Below are positions 1 to 12,500 of a stretch of 64,000 nt of DNA, in pieces. Within the stretch, counting starts at the first letter, position 1, and each line of letters starts with the position of its first letter. The notes beneath the pieces are model-generated. The model saw only the letters and a list, made by a program, of their open reading frames with translations. It was not told the DNA's origin and did no database searches. Made by a program: the position numbers and the translations under genes. Origin of the DNA: Agrypnia vestita (taxonomy: Eukaryota > Arthropoda > Insecta > Trichoptera > Phryganeidae); the NCBI GenBank assembly GCA_016648135.1, contig JADDOH010002249.1, positions 62,001 to 126,000 on the forward strand, in the 5' to 3' direction.

Positions 1-29
1 AGGATATTAATATTTTCCAAATAACCCCG
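1..29. repeat. Terminal fragment of a TA-flanked foldback MITE
   Basis: The first 29 bases match the end of the complete element at 63287-63640 (shared core TTTTCCAAATAA) and are followed by TA. This is the terminus of another copy whose body lies outside the window. Confidence 0.6.
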
Positions 30-499
30 TATATTGTTTACTGTTTATTGTTGACAGCGAAGCGGTTTTATGTGGACGCCTCCCCGCGCCGCTTGTACTC
101 ATATGAGTTTAAGTGACGCTAGAAGGATGACCACATGGCATTAAAATATGCCGAATCGGGTGGCGAAAGTGTACGGACGATATGAGAGCTTTTTCTCACA
201 GAACGGCCCTGAGTCTGTAACGACTCCCACTTTATCGTACATGGCGGTCACAAGAATCTTCCACCCAAGTTCAAGATCATTCTTTCTCGGTCACATCTCC
301 TACTTAGCTATTGTTACCTGCAGCTATATTACGTATTCATCCATATTCATTCTTGCTTCGTGCCTCACTTGTTTGCCACATAGATATTTACATCATTTTC
401 CAAATTAATGATTACTATCATCTATAAATTATCACTTGAAATTACGTTTGCTTACTCTGTATAGCTCCGGATAAAGATGTTGGTCTTCCTTTATTCCAG

Positions 500-598
500 G
501 GAGGAGCCCGAAGTATTCACACGGCGGCTCGATATGGACACGTCGGGATCATCAACACACTGCTCCAAAAGGGGGAAAAGGTCGACGTCACTACCAAC
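500..598 (+). CDS. nompC: nompC exon: one ankyrin repeat
   Basis: A 99-nt exon (33 codons, phase 0 at both ends) with acceptor TTCCAG and donor GTAAGA. It encodes exactly one ankyrin unit (IHTAARYGHVGIINTLLQKG). The 33-residue length matches one repeat of the force-bearing spring. It is the first exon visible here; earlier exons lie outside. Confidence 0.93.
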
Positions 599-3500
599 GT
601 AAGAAACTATTTGTTTTATTATGAATATATATGATGATCACGTATGCGGTCTAGATGGGCCTTAATTTGAAAGGTCTAATCAATTATAGATCGAAGCGAA
701 GTCTCAAAAACGCGCCATTCCATAATTGGCCTTTCGATCGAGTAGGCGCGTTAAATCTAATGTTAATTTTTGTTTACGCTTCATCAGGCCAAGAGGCCCA
801 TTCACAGAAGCGAAACACATCACAAAACACCCAGGCTTGAGTAAATCACATAGATTAATTGTTACCTCACCGGGAACCGAACCCGAACCCTCTGTGTAAG
901 AAGCCAGTGTCATGCCCACTGGGCTACGAGGGCCGCCAATGAATTATTGATGCGTAATTTGATATAATTATTAGGTATTCTGTTTCTTTAGTTATTCAAA
1001 TACCAAGGTGATTTTTGTTTTTTTGTGTTGCTGTTAGTAACATTTATTATTAACATTATGTATTATGTTTTTTATTGTATCGACAATTTGCTTCTATTTA
1101 AAATGAAACTCCGTAATCTCATTTCTGATTAATGAAATTAATTTAATACTTTTTACTTGAATCACATTCTCTTCCTCTTCCCATCCTTTTTATGCATTAT
1201 CATAATTAAACTTTTATCACATATTCTTTATCATTTTTCATTTTTTTTTACCAGCTTTGAGGAAACTTCTCAGCTCTTACTAAATTTTTATTTTTTAGAT
1301 TTTATATAATTTTTTTATTACATTGTACTGTATGTTTACCAAAATAAAATTTAAAAAAAATAAAAAACTTTGTACGCCATTTAATAAATTATAACTAATA
1401 TCTCCTCTTTAATTATAAAAAATATTGACAGTATTCCAGGAATTCCGCGTTCGATTCACGGTGAGGTCTCAATACATCTGTGATATTTTCCGAATCCTGG
1501 GTGTTTATGTGAAACGTTTCGCCGCAGTAATCGGGCCTCGCAGCCCGTTGGAGTTTATTCTGAAAAGATTTATGGTAATGGTGGGTCTGTTCGCAGCAGC
1601 ATGCAGAGGCGGCTGACATTTTTGCTGATAGTATAACTGTTTATAGGACAAAGCTGATACAATTTTTTACATCTCAACGAAATGATGGACAATAAATTTT
1701 TCTATTTTACCTTTAACTATTATTATTATTTGTACCTTTAACTTTATTATTATTTTATCTGTCTTATGTTTTTCTGTATTATTATTATTATTATTGTAAC
1801 TTTTAACTGTCTTATGTTATTTTTTAAAAAATTATTCTGTATATTTCTAAAAGCCCATAAGGGCGTTAAACAAATAAATAAATAAATTTCAGGACAACCA
1901 CACGGCGCTGCACATAGCCACCGAGTCGTGCAAGCCCGCCGTGGTGGAGACGCTGCTGGGCTACGGGGCGGACGTGCACATCCGCGGCGGCCGGCTGCGC
2001 GACACGCCGCTGCACATCGCGGCGCGCGTGCCGGGCGGGGACCGCTGCGCGCTCATGCTGCTCAAGTCGGGCGCCGGCGCCAACCTCACCACGGAGGACG
2101 GCCAGACGCCCGTGCACGTGGCCGCCGCGCACGGCAACCTGCCCACGCTGCTCTTCCTGCTCGAGGACGGCGGCGACCCGCTCTACAAGTCCAAGGTCCG
2201 TCTCTGATGTTAGGAATGCCGCACCGCTGGGGACATGGACTTGCTCCTTCCCTCCCGGTGTTACCGTGGGAGCGAATGGTTATGGGAATCATTCGGTGTT
2301 GCTGTGAGAGAGAATGGTCAGAGGGGTCCTCAGTATTGCTCTGAGAGATAATGGTCAGAGGGGTCCTCCCTTGTTGCTATGAGAGAGAGTGGTCAGAGGG
2401 GTCCTCAATATTGCTGTAAGAGAGAATAGTCAGAATTATCCTCAGTATTTCTGTAAGAGAGAATGGTCCGAGGAGTCCTCAGTATTGCTATAAGAGAGAC
2501 TGGTCAGAGGGGTCCTCAGTATTGCTGTGAGAGAGAATAGTCAGAATTATCCTCAGTATTTCTGTAAGAGAGAATGGTCAGAGGAGTCCACAGTATTGCT
2601 ATAAGAGAGACTGGTCAGAGGGGTCCTCAGTATTGCTGTGAGAGAGAATAGTCAGAATTATCCTCAGTATTTCTGTAAGAGAGAATGGTCAGAGGAGTCC
2701 ACAGTATTGCTATAAAAGAGACTGGTCAGAGGGGTCCTCTGGTTTTCATGTGAGAGAGAAAGGTCACAGGTACCTCCGGCATAACTGTGGAAAAAGGGGT
2801 CCACCGGGGTGAGATGTGATGTGTAAGATGCTTAATAAGCCTAGTAATATTAATCTTAACTCTTTTGGAAGTTTTTCGGTAAAATTTTGCAATAAGAACA
2901 TATCGAAAATATCTTTATTTCACATTACCGTAAAAGTTCAATTAACTCGGTAATATCTCACAACGTTGTACATCGAAGCCAAGGCATAAACCGCAATATA
3001 ATCATCAGACGGCATTGAAGTGCGAAATTCGTATCATCAAATAATCATAAATAGATTTTGAGAAAATACTAGTCGTGAACAAGGAACAGCCATTATTGGC
3101 CACCACTATTAATATTCTCTATTTAAATTCATAGGATTTCACTAACACTCATTCATAGGATTTGATTAAGTAATACTATTATAAACATTTTACGATTGAA
3201 TATTTACATAAAACACCCTACTTCATTAAATTTTAAAAAAACATAATAAATTCATTTTTACGGCCAAATTAAATTACCATCCAATAGTTTGGGATGGTTT
3301 CATGCAATTTCATGCTTATTATAAATTGTTCCTAAGAAAACAAAAAAAAAATGCTTTCCCAGTCACTTATATATTTGTAAACACGGTTTCAGATTGGCGA
3401 AACACCTCTCCACATGGCGTGCAGGAGCTGCAGGCCGGACATCGTGCGGCACCTCATCGACTTCGTGATGAAGAACCAGGGCCCCGAGGCCACCACCAAC

Positions 3501-6500
3501 TACATCAACACGGTGAACGAGGACGGGGCGAGCGCGCTGCACTGCGCGTGCCGCATCGCGCACGAGGAGGTGGTGTCCCCGGGCGCGGACCGGGAGGTGG
3601 TGCGGCTGCTGCTGAAGGGGGGCGCCGACGTGTCCCTCGAAACCCGCCAAGCCCGGGAGACCGCCTTCCACTACTGCGCGGTGGCGGGGAACAACGACGT
3701 CATAAGCGAGATGCTCGAGCACATGTCGTCGACCGACATCGGAAAAGCCATGAACCGCCAGTCCTCCATCGGCTGGACCCCGCTGCTGATAGCGTGCCAC
3801 CGCGGCCACATGGCCCTGGTCACCACGCTCCTCGCCAACCACGCCAGGGTGGACGTGTTCGACACGGAGGGGCGCTCCGCCCTGCACCTGGCGGCGGAGA
3901 GAGGCTTCCTCCAGGTCTGCGACGCGCTGCTCACGGCGAAGGCCTTCATCAATTCTAAATCGAGAAACGGCCGCACGGCGCTGCATCTCGCGGCCATGAA
4001 CGGATTCACCCACCTGGTGAAATTCCTCATCACGGACCACAACGCCGTGATAGACATCTTGACCCTCAAAAAACAGACGCCTCTCCACCTCGCGGCGGCC
4101 AGCGGCCAGATAGAAGTGTGCCGCCTGCTGCTCGAGCTGGGCGCCAACATAGACGCTACGGACGAACAGGGCCAGAAGCCCATTCACGCGGCGGCGCAGA
4201 ACAACTTCTCGGAGGTGGCTCAGCTCTTCCTGCAGCAGCATCCCAGTCTCGTGATGGCCACCAGCAAAGATGGAAACACGTGCGCGCACATCGCCGCCGT
4301 CCAGGGAAGCGTGAAGGTGATAGAAGAGCTGATGAAGTTCGACAGGAGCGGCGTGATCTCGGCGAGGAACAAGACCACGGACTCCACGCCGCTGCAGCTG
4401 GCCGCCGAGGGCGGGCACGCGGACGTGGTGAAGGCGCTGGTGCGGGCGGGGGCCTCGTGCACCGACGAGAACAAGGCCGGCTTCACGGCCGTCCACCTGG
4501 CGGCGCAAAATGGCCACGGTCAAGTGCTGGAGGTCATGCGCACATCAAATTCGCTAAAGATATTCAGCAAAAAGTTGGGCCTAACACCGTTGCACGTCGC
4601 TGCGTACTACGGCCAAGCAGGTGAGCATATATCAGTTTCGAGATGCTTGAAAATCTAATTTCTCTTTAAGTCTATATATAGATGTGAACTTTAGGAATAC
4701 GCATAGGAATTTGGACTAAAACAGCTCTTATGACAACCCATCAGAATTAGTGACACATCTAGGGAATGCAATCCCGATGCCGCGAGATCTCGAGGCATTT
4801 TACGTTATAAATCCCGAACTGAAAGATCGGGATTAATTAGCATTTTTTATGTTTTGTATGTTTATAGAGCTTTTAGTAGGTACTTAAAACTTATGTTCAT
4901 GTCACATTCAAATAATGAAAATAGCTTTGAATAATATTTGCTGTATTTTATCAATCTAACATGGTAATAAAAACTACTACTAGATAGTAGATTTTATTCT
5001 ACTATATTCACTGATTGATGCTTAGAAAAACGCCTACAAAAACTTTAATGCAATGATTAATAATTAACATTTTATTAAAATTGCCGATATAAAAATGCAA
5101 GGCATTGTCGTTAATTACTATTCAGCTCTATAAACAAACAAAAAAACTCAAAAATATTCGGGATCCCGATCCGTAGGGATTCTGCGGGATTGGAAATTCT
5201 AATCTCGAGGGATCCCGAAAGGGCAATCCCGACTCGGGATTGCATTCCCTAGACACATCCTCAACCATAATAGATTCTATATTATCAAATACCTAATTTA
5301 ATTATTCATTGAGAATGAAAAATGAAAACCTAATAATTTAACTCATAAACACAAATTTTTCATTGTCAGTAAGTAGTGTATACGCAAAATCGCGGATTCC
5401 ATGTGGAATTCTGAAAAATTACATTTATTTTGCGTGGATTTCCTATAGACCTGACGCGCGCTATGTGTATGAAGTTGTCGTACCTCGCTAAGATTTTTTC
5501 GGTAAAAAATTCCCAAAAAAGGGGTTACAACACATATAATGTTCAGTGAATCTAATAGAAATAGCCCTTCCCGTCTGCCCGACACGACGCGGCATAGTAA
5601 CTCGCATGTTAATTTATATAGGTTGTCTGTTTTTTTTTTCAATTTATATTATGTTATGTTAATTTTGTTTATTTTATATATAAAAATTTTTTTGTTAATT
5701 TTATATATTAAAAAAAACGCATGTTAATTTATACAGATTCAAGGCAGGAATTCACCAAAAACTGGTTAGTCGAAAATGTTCAAGCAAGCGTTGACGTTAA
5801 TTTCAATAATTATGGAGATATGCAATATCAAAGTTTGCATTTTTTTCAATATTTCTGACTTATCTTTTGTAAAGTTTGAACTATCGTTACAGTAACTTAT
5901 ATGGACTATGAAAAATTCATTCACTTTAATACAAGTCGAACAAAATGATAAAAACATTGCAAAAATTAAAAATAGAATTTTTAATGTATTTTTTATAATT
6001 TTATTTAAGTTAATTATGTAAGTTAAGAAAATGAATATTTCATCAAATATAAGTTGCCGTAATCTTTTTGGAAAAAAACAAATCAGTAATATTGAAAAAA
6101 AAAAGAATCTTTGGTATTGCATATCTCCATAACTATTGATGCCACGGTTGCTTGAACTTTTTTTACTTATTACCAAGGCAGGAATTCACCTCGAAAATTT
6201 TTGCTACTATCTATGAGACGCTCTGTATATGCCACTATTCTTAGTTTAGATATTTTGATCATGATCTGCATTCTTATATTATTTTGTATTAAAAAAAAAA
6301 CTTCTAGATATGAGAATTCTACGACATTCCATTACATAGTAAAAGACTACGTTAGAATCGTCTTGAAGGCTCTAAAGGATGCTCGGAATCTCTAGAACAA
6401 ATCTTTCGAAGAGATTTAGCTATAAAAGGAGTTACGCGCGCAGGCTCTGGCAATTCAGTTCGTGACGATAACAATGCGACATCTCCGCGATACTACCGAG

Positions 6501-9500
6501 CAAAACCCGTGTGATCGGCGATTCGTGATATTACAACACGCGATATTTTATGTGTTTACAAAAAAAAAATTAAAAATATACATTCTCCACTAATATCGCA
6601 TGCTTTTCAGACACGGTACGCGAACTCTTGGGGCACGTTCAGGGGACAGTGAAGTCGGAGACTCCGAGCGGCACCTCGCTGGTGGGGGAGCTGGGCACGG
6701 AGTCGGGGATGACTCCACTGCACCTGGCAGCCTACTCCGGGAACGAGAATGTGGTGCGGTTGCTGCTCAACTCTGCCGGAGTACAAGTCGAGGCAGCGAC
6801 CACTGAAAATGTAAGAACTGTATACCAAATTACTTTTTCGGTTAACCCTCAAGACGGTGACCACGCACGGACAGGTTTACCTAAATATAAAAAATTAACA
6901 CCTTAAATTAATTCATTTACATAACCTAACCTAACTTAACAAAATCGCTTTGGGTATTTATATACTCCATGAGGGGGTTTTCCGAAGCGGGATTCTCCTA
7001 CACCTTTGACCAGATTTTATGTTATTTTTAATTTATTAAATATTGTTATTTTGATGTATATACTTCCATAATTTGTATGCCTTGAACACTTAATTTGTAA
7101 TGTACATATTATTAAATAAATTGAATCGAATTGAATTGAAAAAAAATTAATTGAATTAACCTAACCTAACCTAACCTTACCTAACCTAACCAATTAAATC
7201 TGTAATACTGTCGTAAATACGCGCGAAAAAAAATATTTTAGCTTATGACACAAAAAACATTTTCGAATTCTAACAAAAAAAATTATTTATCATTAAAATG
7301 GATGGTAAACATAAACTATGTTATCCCTACTTGAGTTTAAGTAAAATAATTATTTATTATAAAACATAATAATTTCGTTGTCTGTCCGTCCGTCCGCCTG
7401 TATGTCCGTAAGAGGGCTTGAACCCCGGGCCACCAACCCCGAACCGGCCGACTAACGCGTGCTGCTACGCCCCTCTGTTACGCTCTACGCCGTAGACCAC
7501 CAAAAATATATTCTAGGGCTTAGCAAAGACGTGAACCAATTATTCGTTATTTTTGACGGGTTGCAGCTAGTTTTATAAAACTGAACCACGTTATGGATAA
7601 TAATAATCATTACTTTCATTCATGTACCTACCATTAAATTTCTCCCTCCCGTTGCGAATAAATGTGAACTCAGATATTAATTTGCTTAACAAAATATTAT
7701 CACAAATTATTCTCCTCTAATCTCAATATTCCCGTCACAACCACCAATATTATATCATTCAACTCCGACTTCTTTCGACAGTACCTAATTATTTCATTGT
7801 TTGTATTTTCACCTAATCCATGTAAAAAATGTTTTCAGTTTAATAGTTCACCTTTCAATGAAGTGTGAGCTTAGATTAACAGAAAGAAATTATACATTAA
7901 TTTTTAAAAAAACATTCGAATATAATTATATGTTTCTCTTACTAAATAAATAAAGAGAAATAAGAAGAAAGATCATATTGAATAGGATTTGAAAGCTCCG
8001 ACTTGTTGGTACTGTTATATTTGTCCTGATTTCACTTTCAATGCTCAAAATTTATAACTTAATATAATTATCTGTAAAATTTTCTTATGTAGCTTTGCGT
8101 TATGGAAATACAGTAAAACCCGTTAATTCGAAATTTTTCCAACCCACAAGTCCCAATGTATTAATTTCATAGTGGATTAACCCCGATAATACAAAAACCC
8201 CGTTGATTATTCGTAATTCGAAATAATTTAATTTGTTCTTTCAAAAAAGAAGTGAAAATATTGAAGAGGCATAGAGTCCGCCAATCAAAGATGCAAAAAC
8301 TAAAACAAATAATTTGTGTAATATGCAGGTCCGTAAATGTGTTAGTAGAAATCGCATCGTTGATTGGTTAAAGTCATGTCTTGACGGACTTGCAATAAAA
8401 CTTTTAGTACGTATCCAACTCTCGGGGCGGGCGCACGCTTGTTTGTTGAAGAAAAGTACGGTGGCCATGTCTGAAGCCACCATGAAGTACCATGTTGGCT
8501 AATATGTTTACATAAAAGTATTTTAAGGAATTCGCTGTCGACAAGCTGTTCTTCTAAAGTCGACATGATGTATTACGGTCATTTATACCAACGTTAATAT
8601 CATTTTATTCACCCTTCCAGGGTTATAATCCTCTGCATCTGGCGTGCTTCGGCGGCCACATGTCCGTGGTGGGTCTCCTCCTCAGCAGATCAGCCGAGCT
8701 TCTTCAGAGCACAGATCGCCACGGGAAGACTGGCCTTCACATAGCTTCCAGTCACGGGCACTACCAGATGCTGGAAGTCCTCCTGGGACAGGGGGCCGAA
8801 ATCAACGTGGCGGACAAGAACGGGTGGACTCCGCTGCACTACGCTTCGAAGGCTGGACACCTGAACTCTGTAAAACTGCTGTGCGAGGCCGGAGCCTCTC
8901 CCAAAAGCGAAACCAACTTCAACTGTTCCCCGATTTGGTTCGCGGCGTCTGAAGGGCATAACGATGTGCTGGAGTACCTCATGCACAAAGAGCACGATAC
9001 ATACTCCCTGATGGAGGACAGGCGCTTTGTGTACAATCTCATGGTGTGTTCCAAGAATCATAACAACAAACCCATAGAAGAATTCATCCTCGTGTCGCCG
9101 GCTCCCGTGGATGCCGCGGCCAAGCTCTCGAACATTTATATCAACCTTTCAACGAAGGTATGAAAAACTAAATTAACAGCACATTATTATATTATTATTT
9201 ATTAAATGAAAATATGTCTCATTATGAAGTTGAAATTTAATAAAAGAGTTCTATGATATTTAAAATATATTAGATTAATCAATTAGAAAGATATACAGGA
9301 AAAATATACCTATAGACGATGTAATAGATCTTCTCCACAATACTTTATAGGTATTTCTTGTCTTAATTATGAATTGAGTATGTTTAAACAACAATGTCCT
9401 AATTTTAATAATTATTGAGATAAACAACTTCAAAGTTTGCATGTTTTCAATACTTCTAGCATTTTTCATAAAACCTTGGACTTTCATTATGTAAACTTAT

Positions 9501-12500
9501 ATAATACAAATGATAAAAACCTTAAAATAAAAGTATTTTTAAAATTTCTGCAAAGTTTTAATCTTTTTTACTACAATATTGTTTACTTAGTTTCATTGCA
9601 ACCTCGACACATCCTTATTATAGAAAAGCGTAGTCCAGAATTAATTCTGCTTGTTGGTATGTTGTAGGTGTGACGAGGATTTGATACAAACTCTACTGAG
9701 TGTTTTTTAAGTTATACTTCTTTAGGCGCGTTTAGGTGTAACTTTAGTACGCAAAAAATGCGTAAAAAAATCTTTTTTTAACTTAATTACCTCCATTTGA
9801 CGACATTCTCCCTTTAATCTCAGTATCTGCAAAGCTTGATAGATGTTGCCGCTACGCTGAATGGCTCTTTGCCAACGTAAAACAGGGGCCTGCAATCTGC
9901 GGATATCTCTTTAGTTGTCAGTTCTTGCGGCTGATTAATTTCATGATTATTCACATTCAAAAAAGTACAACTCCTAACTGCGCGCATAAGCATACGCACG
10001 CATTTTTTTCTTGCTGGTAATAAAGGCTGTACATCGTGATGGGTTCTAGCATTCATAACAAAAATCATATAAACACAGGTTCGCCGCGGTGGGGTCCGAA
10101 TAAAACACAGCTTACGCAATTACAAAACCTTTATTAAAGTCAATGGACACAAACCTAACTGAAACACTAATCCGTAATGTCGCACTAGAATATACTACAC
10201 ACAGGTAATCTATATTCGTTGGTTTTCTCATTTCTATTTTCCCGGTAGATGGTCTTGCTCATCCGCCCATTGCTCATGGTCCGGTAGATGGACTCGCTTG
10301 TCAACAAACTGTTGCCTCGCGCCAGCTGCGACACAATTTATAATAATCGTTTTCTCTCGAATACAATACAATCCATTAGTTCCCAGTTGTTTCGAATTTA
10401 TTCTAAAATTCCAGAATGCTCGGACTTTTGACTATATTTTGAAGTACAAGCTTTATAAATAAACAAAATTACAGGAAAAAGAGCGAGCCAAGGACCTTAT
10501 AGCGGCCGGGAAGCAGTGTGAGGCCATGGCCACAGAGCTGCTGGCTCTCGCTGCAGGATCAGACTCTGCTGGGAGGATCCTCACAGCGACGGACAGAAGG
10601 AATATGGAGTTCTTGGACGTGCTCATAGAAAATGAACAAAAAGAAGTCATCGCCCACACCGTGGTTCAGAGATACCTCCAGGTAAAGAAATAGGTAATTC
10701 GTTATAGGTTATATTTTTCAGATTGATTGCTACAAGTTACTTAGTTCATTGTTAAATCAAAAATGCTTTGTCATATCCTTTTAACTCAAATTTGTTGCCC
10801 TTTTTTTCCTACACATTTCTTATTCTTTGGGGTCTATTAAGATACCAGGTACCCGTCACAACATTCTTAATTAAACAGGGTGAATCAGACCTAATCCACA
10901 ATACTTTAAAGGGTTATCATTTTAAGAATTGGAGTCGGAAATTTTTTATCACTTAGTGAAAAATATCTAAAAATGATCAGGCTTAATAAAATATGAAATT
11001 AACAGTTTGTGCATTGTGTTTTTTTTTCAATATCGTGGTTCTAATTAGTGTGATTCTACTATATTACTAATTTTCCGCACAATCAACGCTTTGAATATCT
11101 CAGAATATTTTGAGTTTGTTCAAATCTTTCAGAACAGTGCTGGATTTATGTCACAGAGACATTATTAATCAATTAGTGTATATTATAGATATCTCACAGA
11201 GACGAAACTGTATTAATTATGGGAAAGTAGGTATAGAAGTCATTTGGGTGTAACAGGACTTATGACCTGTCTTTTGGTAGGCTTAAGTGATCACTTTACA
11301 CAATTGTAACATTCGCCATTTCCACCCATGATAATAGAATATACCATGCTTATTCATTTTTTGGAAGTATATATGTTCAAATTGCGTGAAGCTTTCATAT
11401 ATGAGTTGTATTGTAAAGCGCCTTTTCCATGCGGCCTGTACAAGGCCATTTACAACTCATATATGAAAGCTTCACGCAATTTGAACATATATACTTCCAA
11501 AAAATGAATAAGCATGGTATATTCTATCATGGGTGGAAATGGCGAATGTTACAATTGTGTAAAGTGATCACTTAAGCCTACCAAAAGACAGGTCATAAGT
11601 CCTGTTACACCCAAATGACTTCTATACCTACTTTCCCATAATTAATACAGTTTCGTCTCTGTGAGATATCTATAATATACACTTTGAATATCTTTTTAGG
11701 AACTGTGGCGCGGAGCCTTGACTTGGGCACCGTGGAGAATCATGTTCCTGTTCGTGACCTTCATCATCTGCCCGCCCGTGTGGGTGGTGTTCACCATGCC
11801 GGCGGGGCCCAAGTACAACAAGGTGCCCATCATCAAGTTCATGTCCTACCTGACGTCTCACATCCACCTGATGATCCTGCTCATGGTGGTGGGCATAACG
11901 CCCATCTACCCGGTGGTGCGGGCCAGCCTGCTGCCCTACTGGTACGAGTGGGGGCTGCTGGTGTGGCTCAGCGGCCTGCTGCTGTTCGAGCTCACCAACC
12001 CCAGCGAGAAGTCGGGGCTGGGCTGGATAAAGCTCATGGTCCTCGTCTTCGGGATGTGCGGGGTGGCGACTCATCTCTCGGGGATCGTCATCGTGGAAAA
12101 GATGTACTGGCCTACCCTCATGTACTGCAGAAACCAGTTCTTCGCCCTCTCGTTCCTGCTCGCCTGCGTGCAGATATTGGACTTCCTCTCTTTCCATTAC
12201 CTGTTCGGGCCGTGGGCCATCATTATCGGAGACCTGATGAAGGACCTGGCCAGATTTTTGGCGGTGTTGGCTATCTTCGTGTTCGGATTCTCGATGCACA
12301 TCGTGGCCCTGAACCAACCTTTTAAAAACATGACTCCCGAAGAAGTACGGAGACTCTCCCGCCCGAGACCTACGTTATACTTTTCAGACGGTAATATATA
12401 TTTCCTATCTATTTCGTACTGCTACAATGTTTGAAAATTGTTTGTTTTAATTGATGAGATGAATTCCGTAACATTAAAGATATTATTGTAACTAAATATA

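Noticed and set aside
148..408. 86-codon plus frame at the window start
   Set aside because: No similarity or splice logic; it sits between a MITE end and the first nompC exon.
840..936. tRNA gene on the minus strand
   Set aside because: A and B boxes are present but the cloverleaf stems do not close, and the body recurs without the head, so it is a SINE.
1928..2344. 138-codon plus frame overlapping the nompC ankyrin exon
   Set aside because: Arginine/alanine-rich alternative frame of a GC-rich exon; the other frame carries clear ankyrin repeats.
2270..2780. CRISPR-like array of 37-bp repeats
   Set aside because: Units are contiguous without unique spacers and the DNA is animal nuclear; it is a minisatellite.
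3363..4523. 386-codon open frame on the minus strand
   Set aside because: It is the exact antisense of the nompC ankyrin exon. High GC at third positions suppresses stops; the composition (H, R, V, G) is not protein-like.
7157..7193. Chromosome end
   Set aside because: Too short, and inside an intron of an intact gene.
11670..12325. Long open frames on the minus strand and in a second plus frame over the S1-S5 exon
   Set aside because: Shadows of the conserved nompC frame, H/G/R-rich with no domain.
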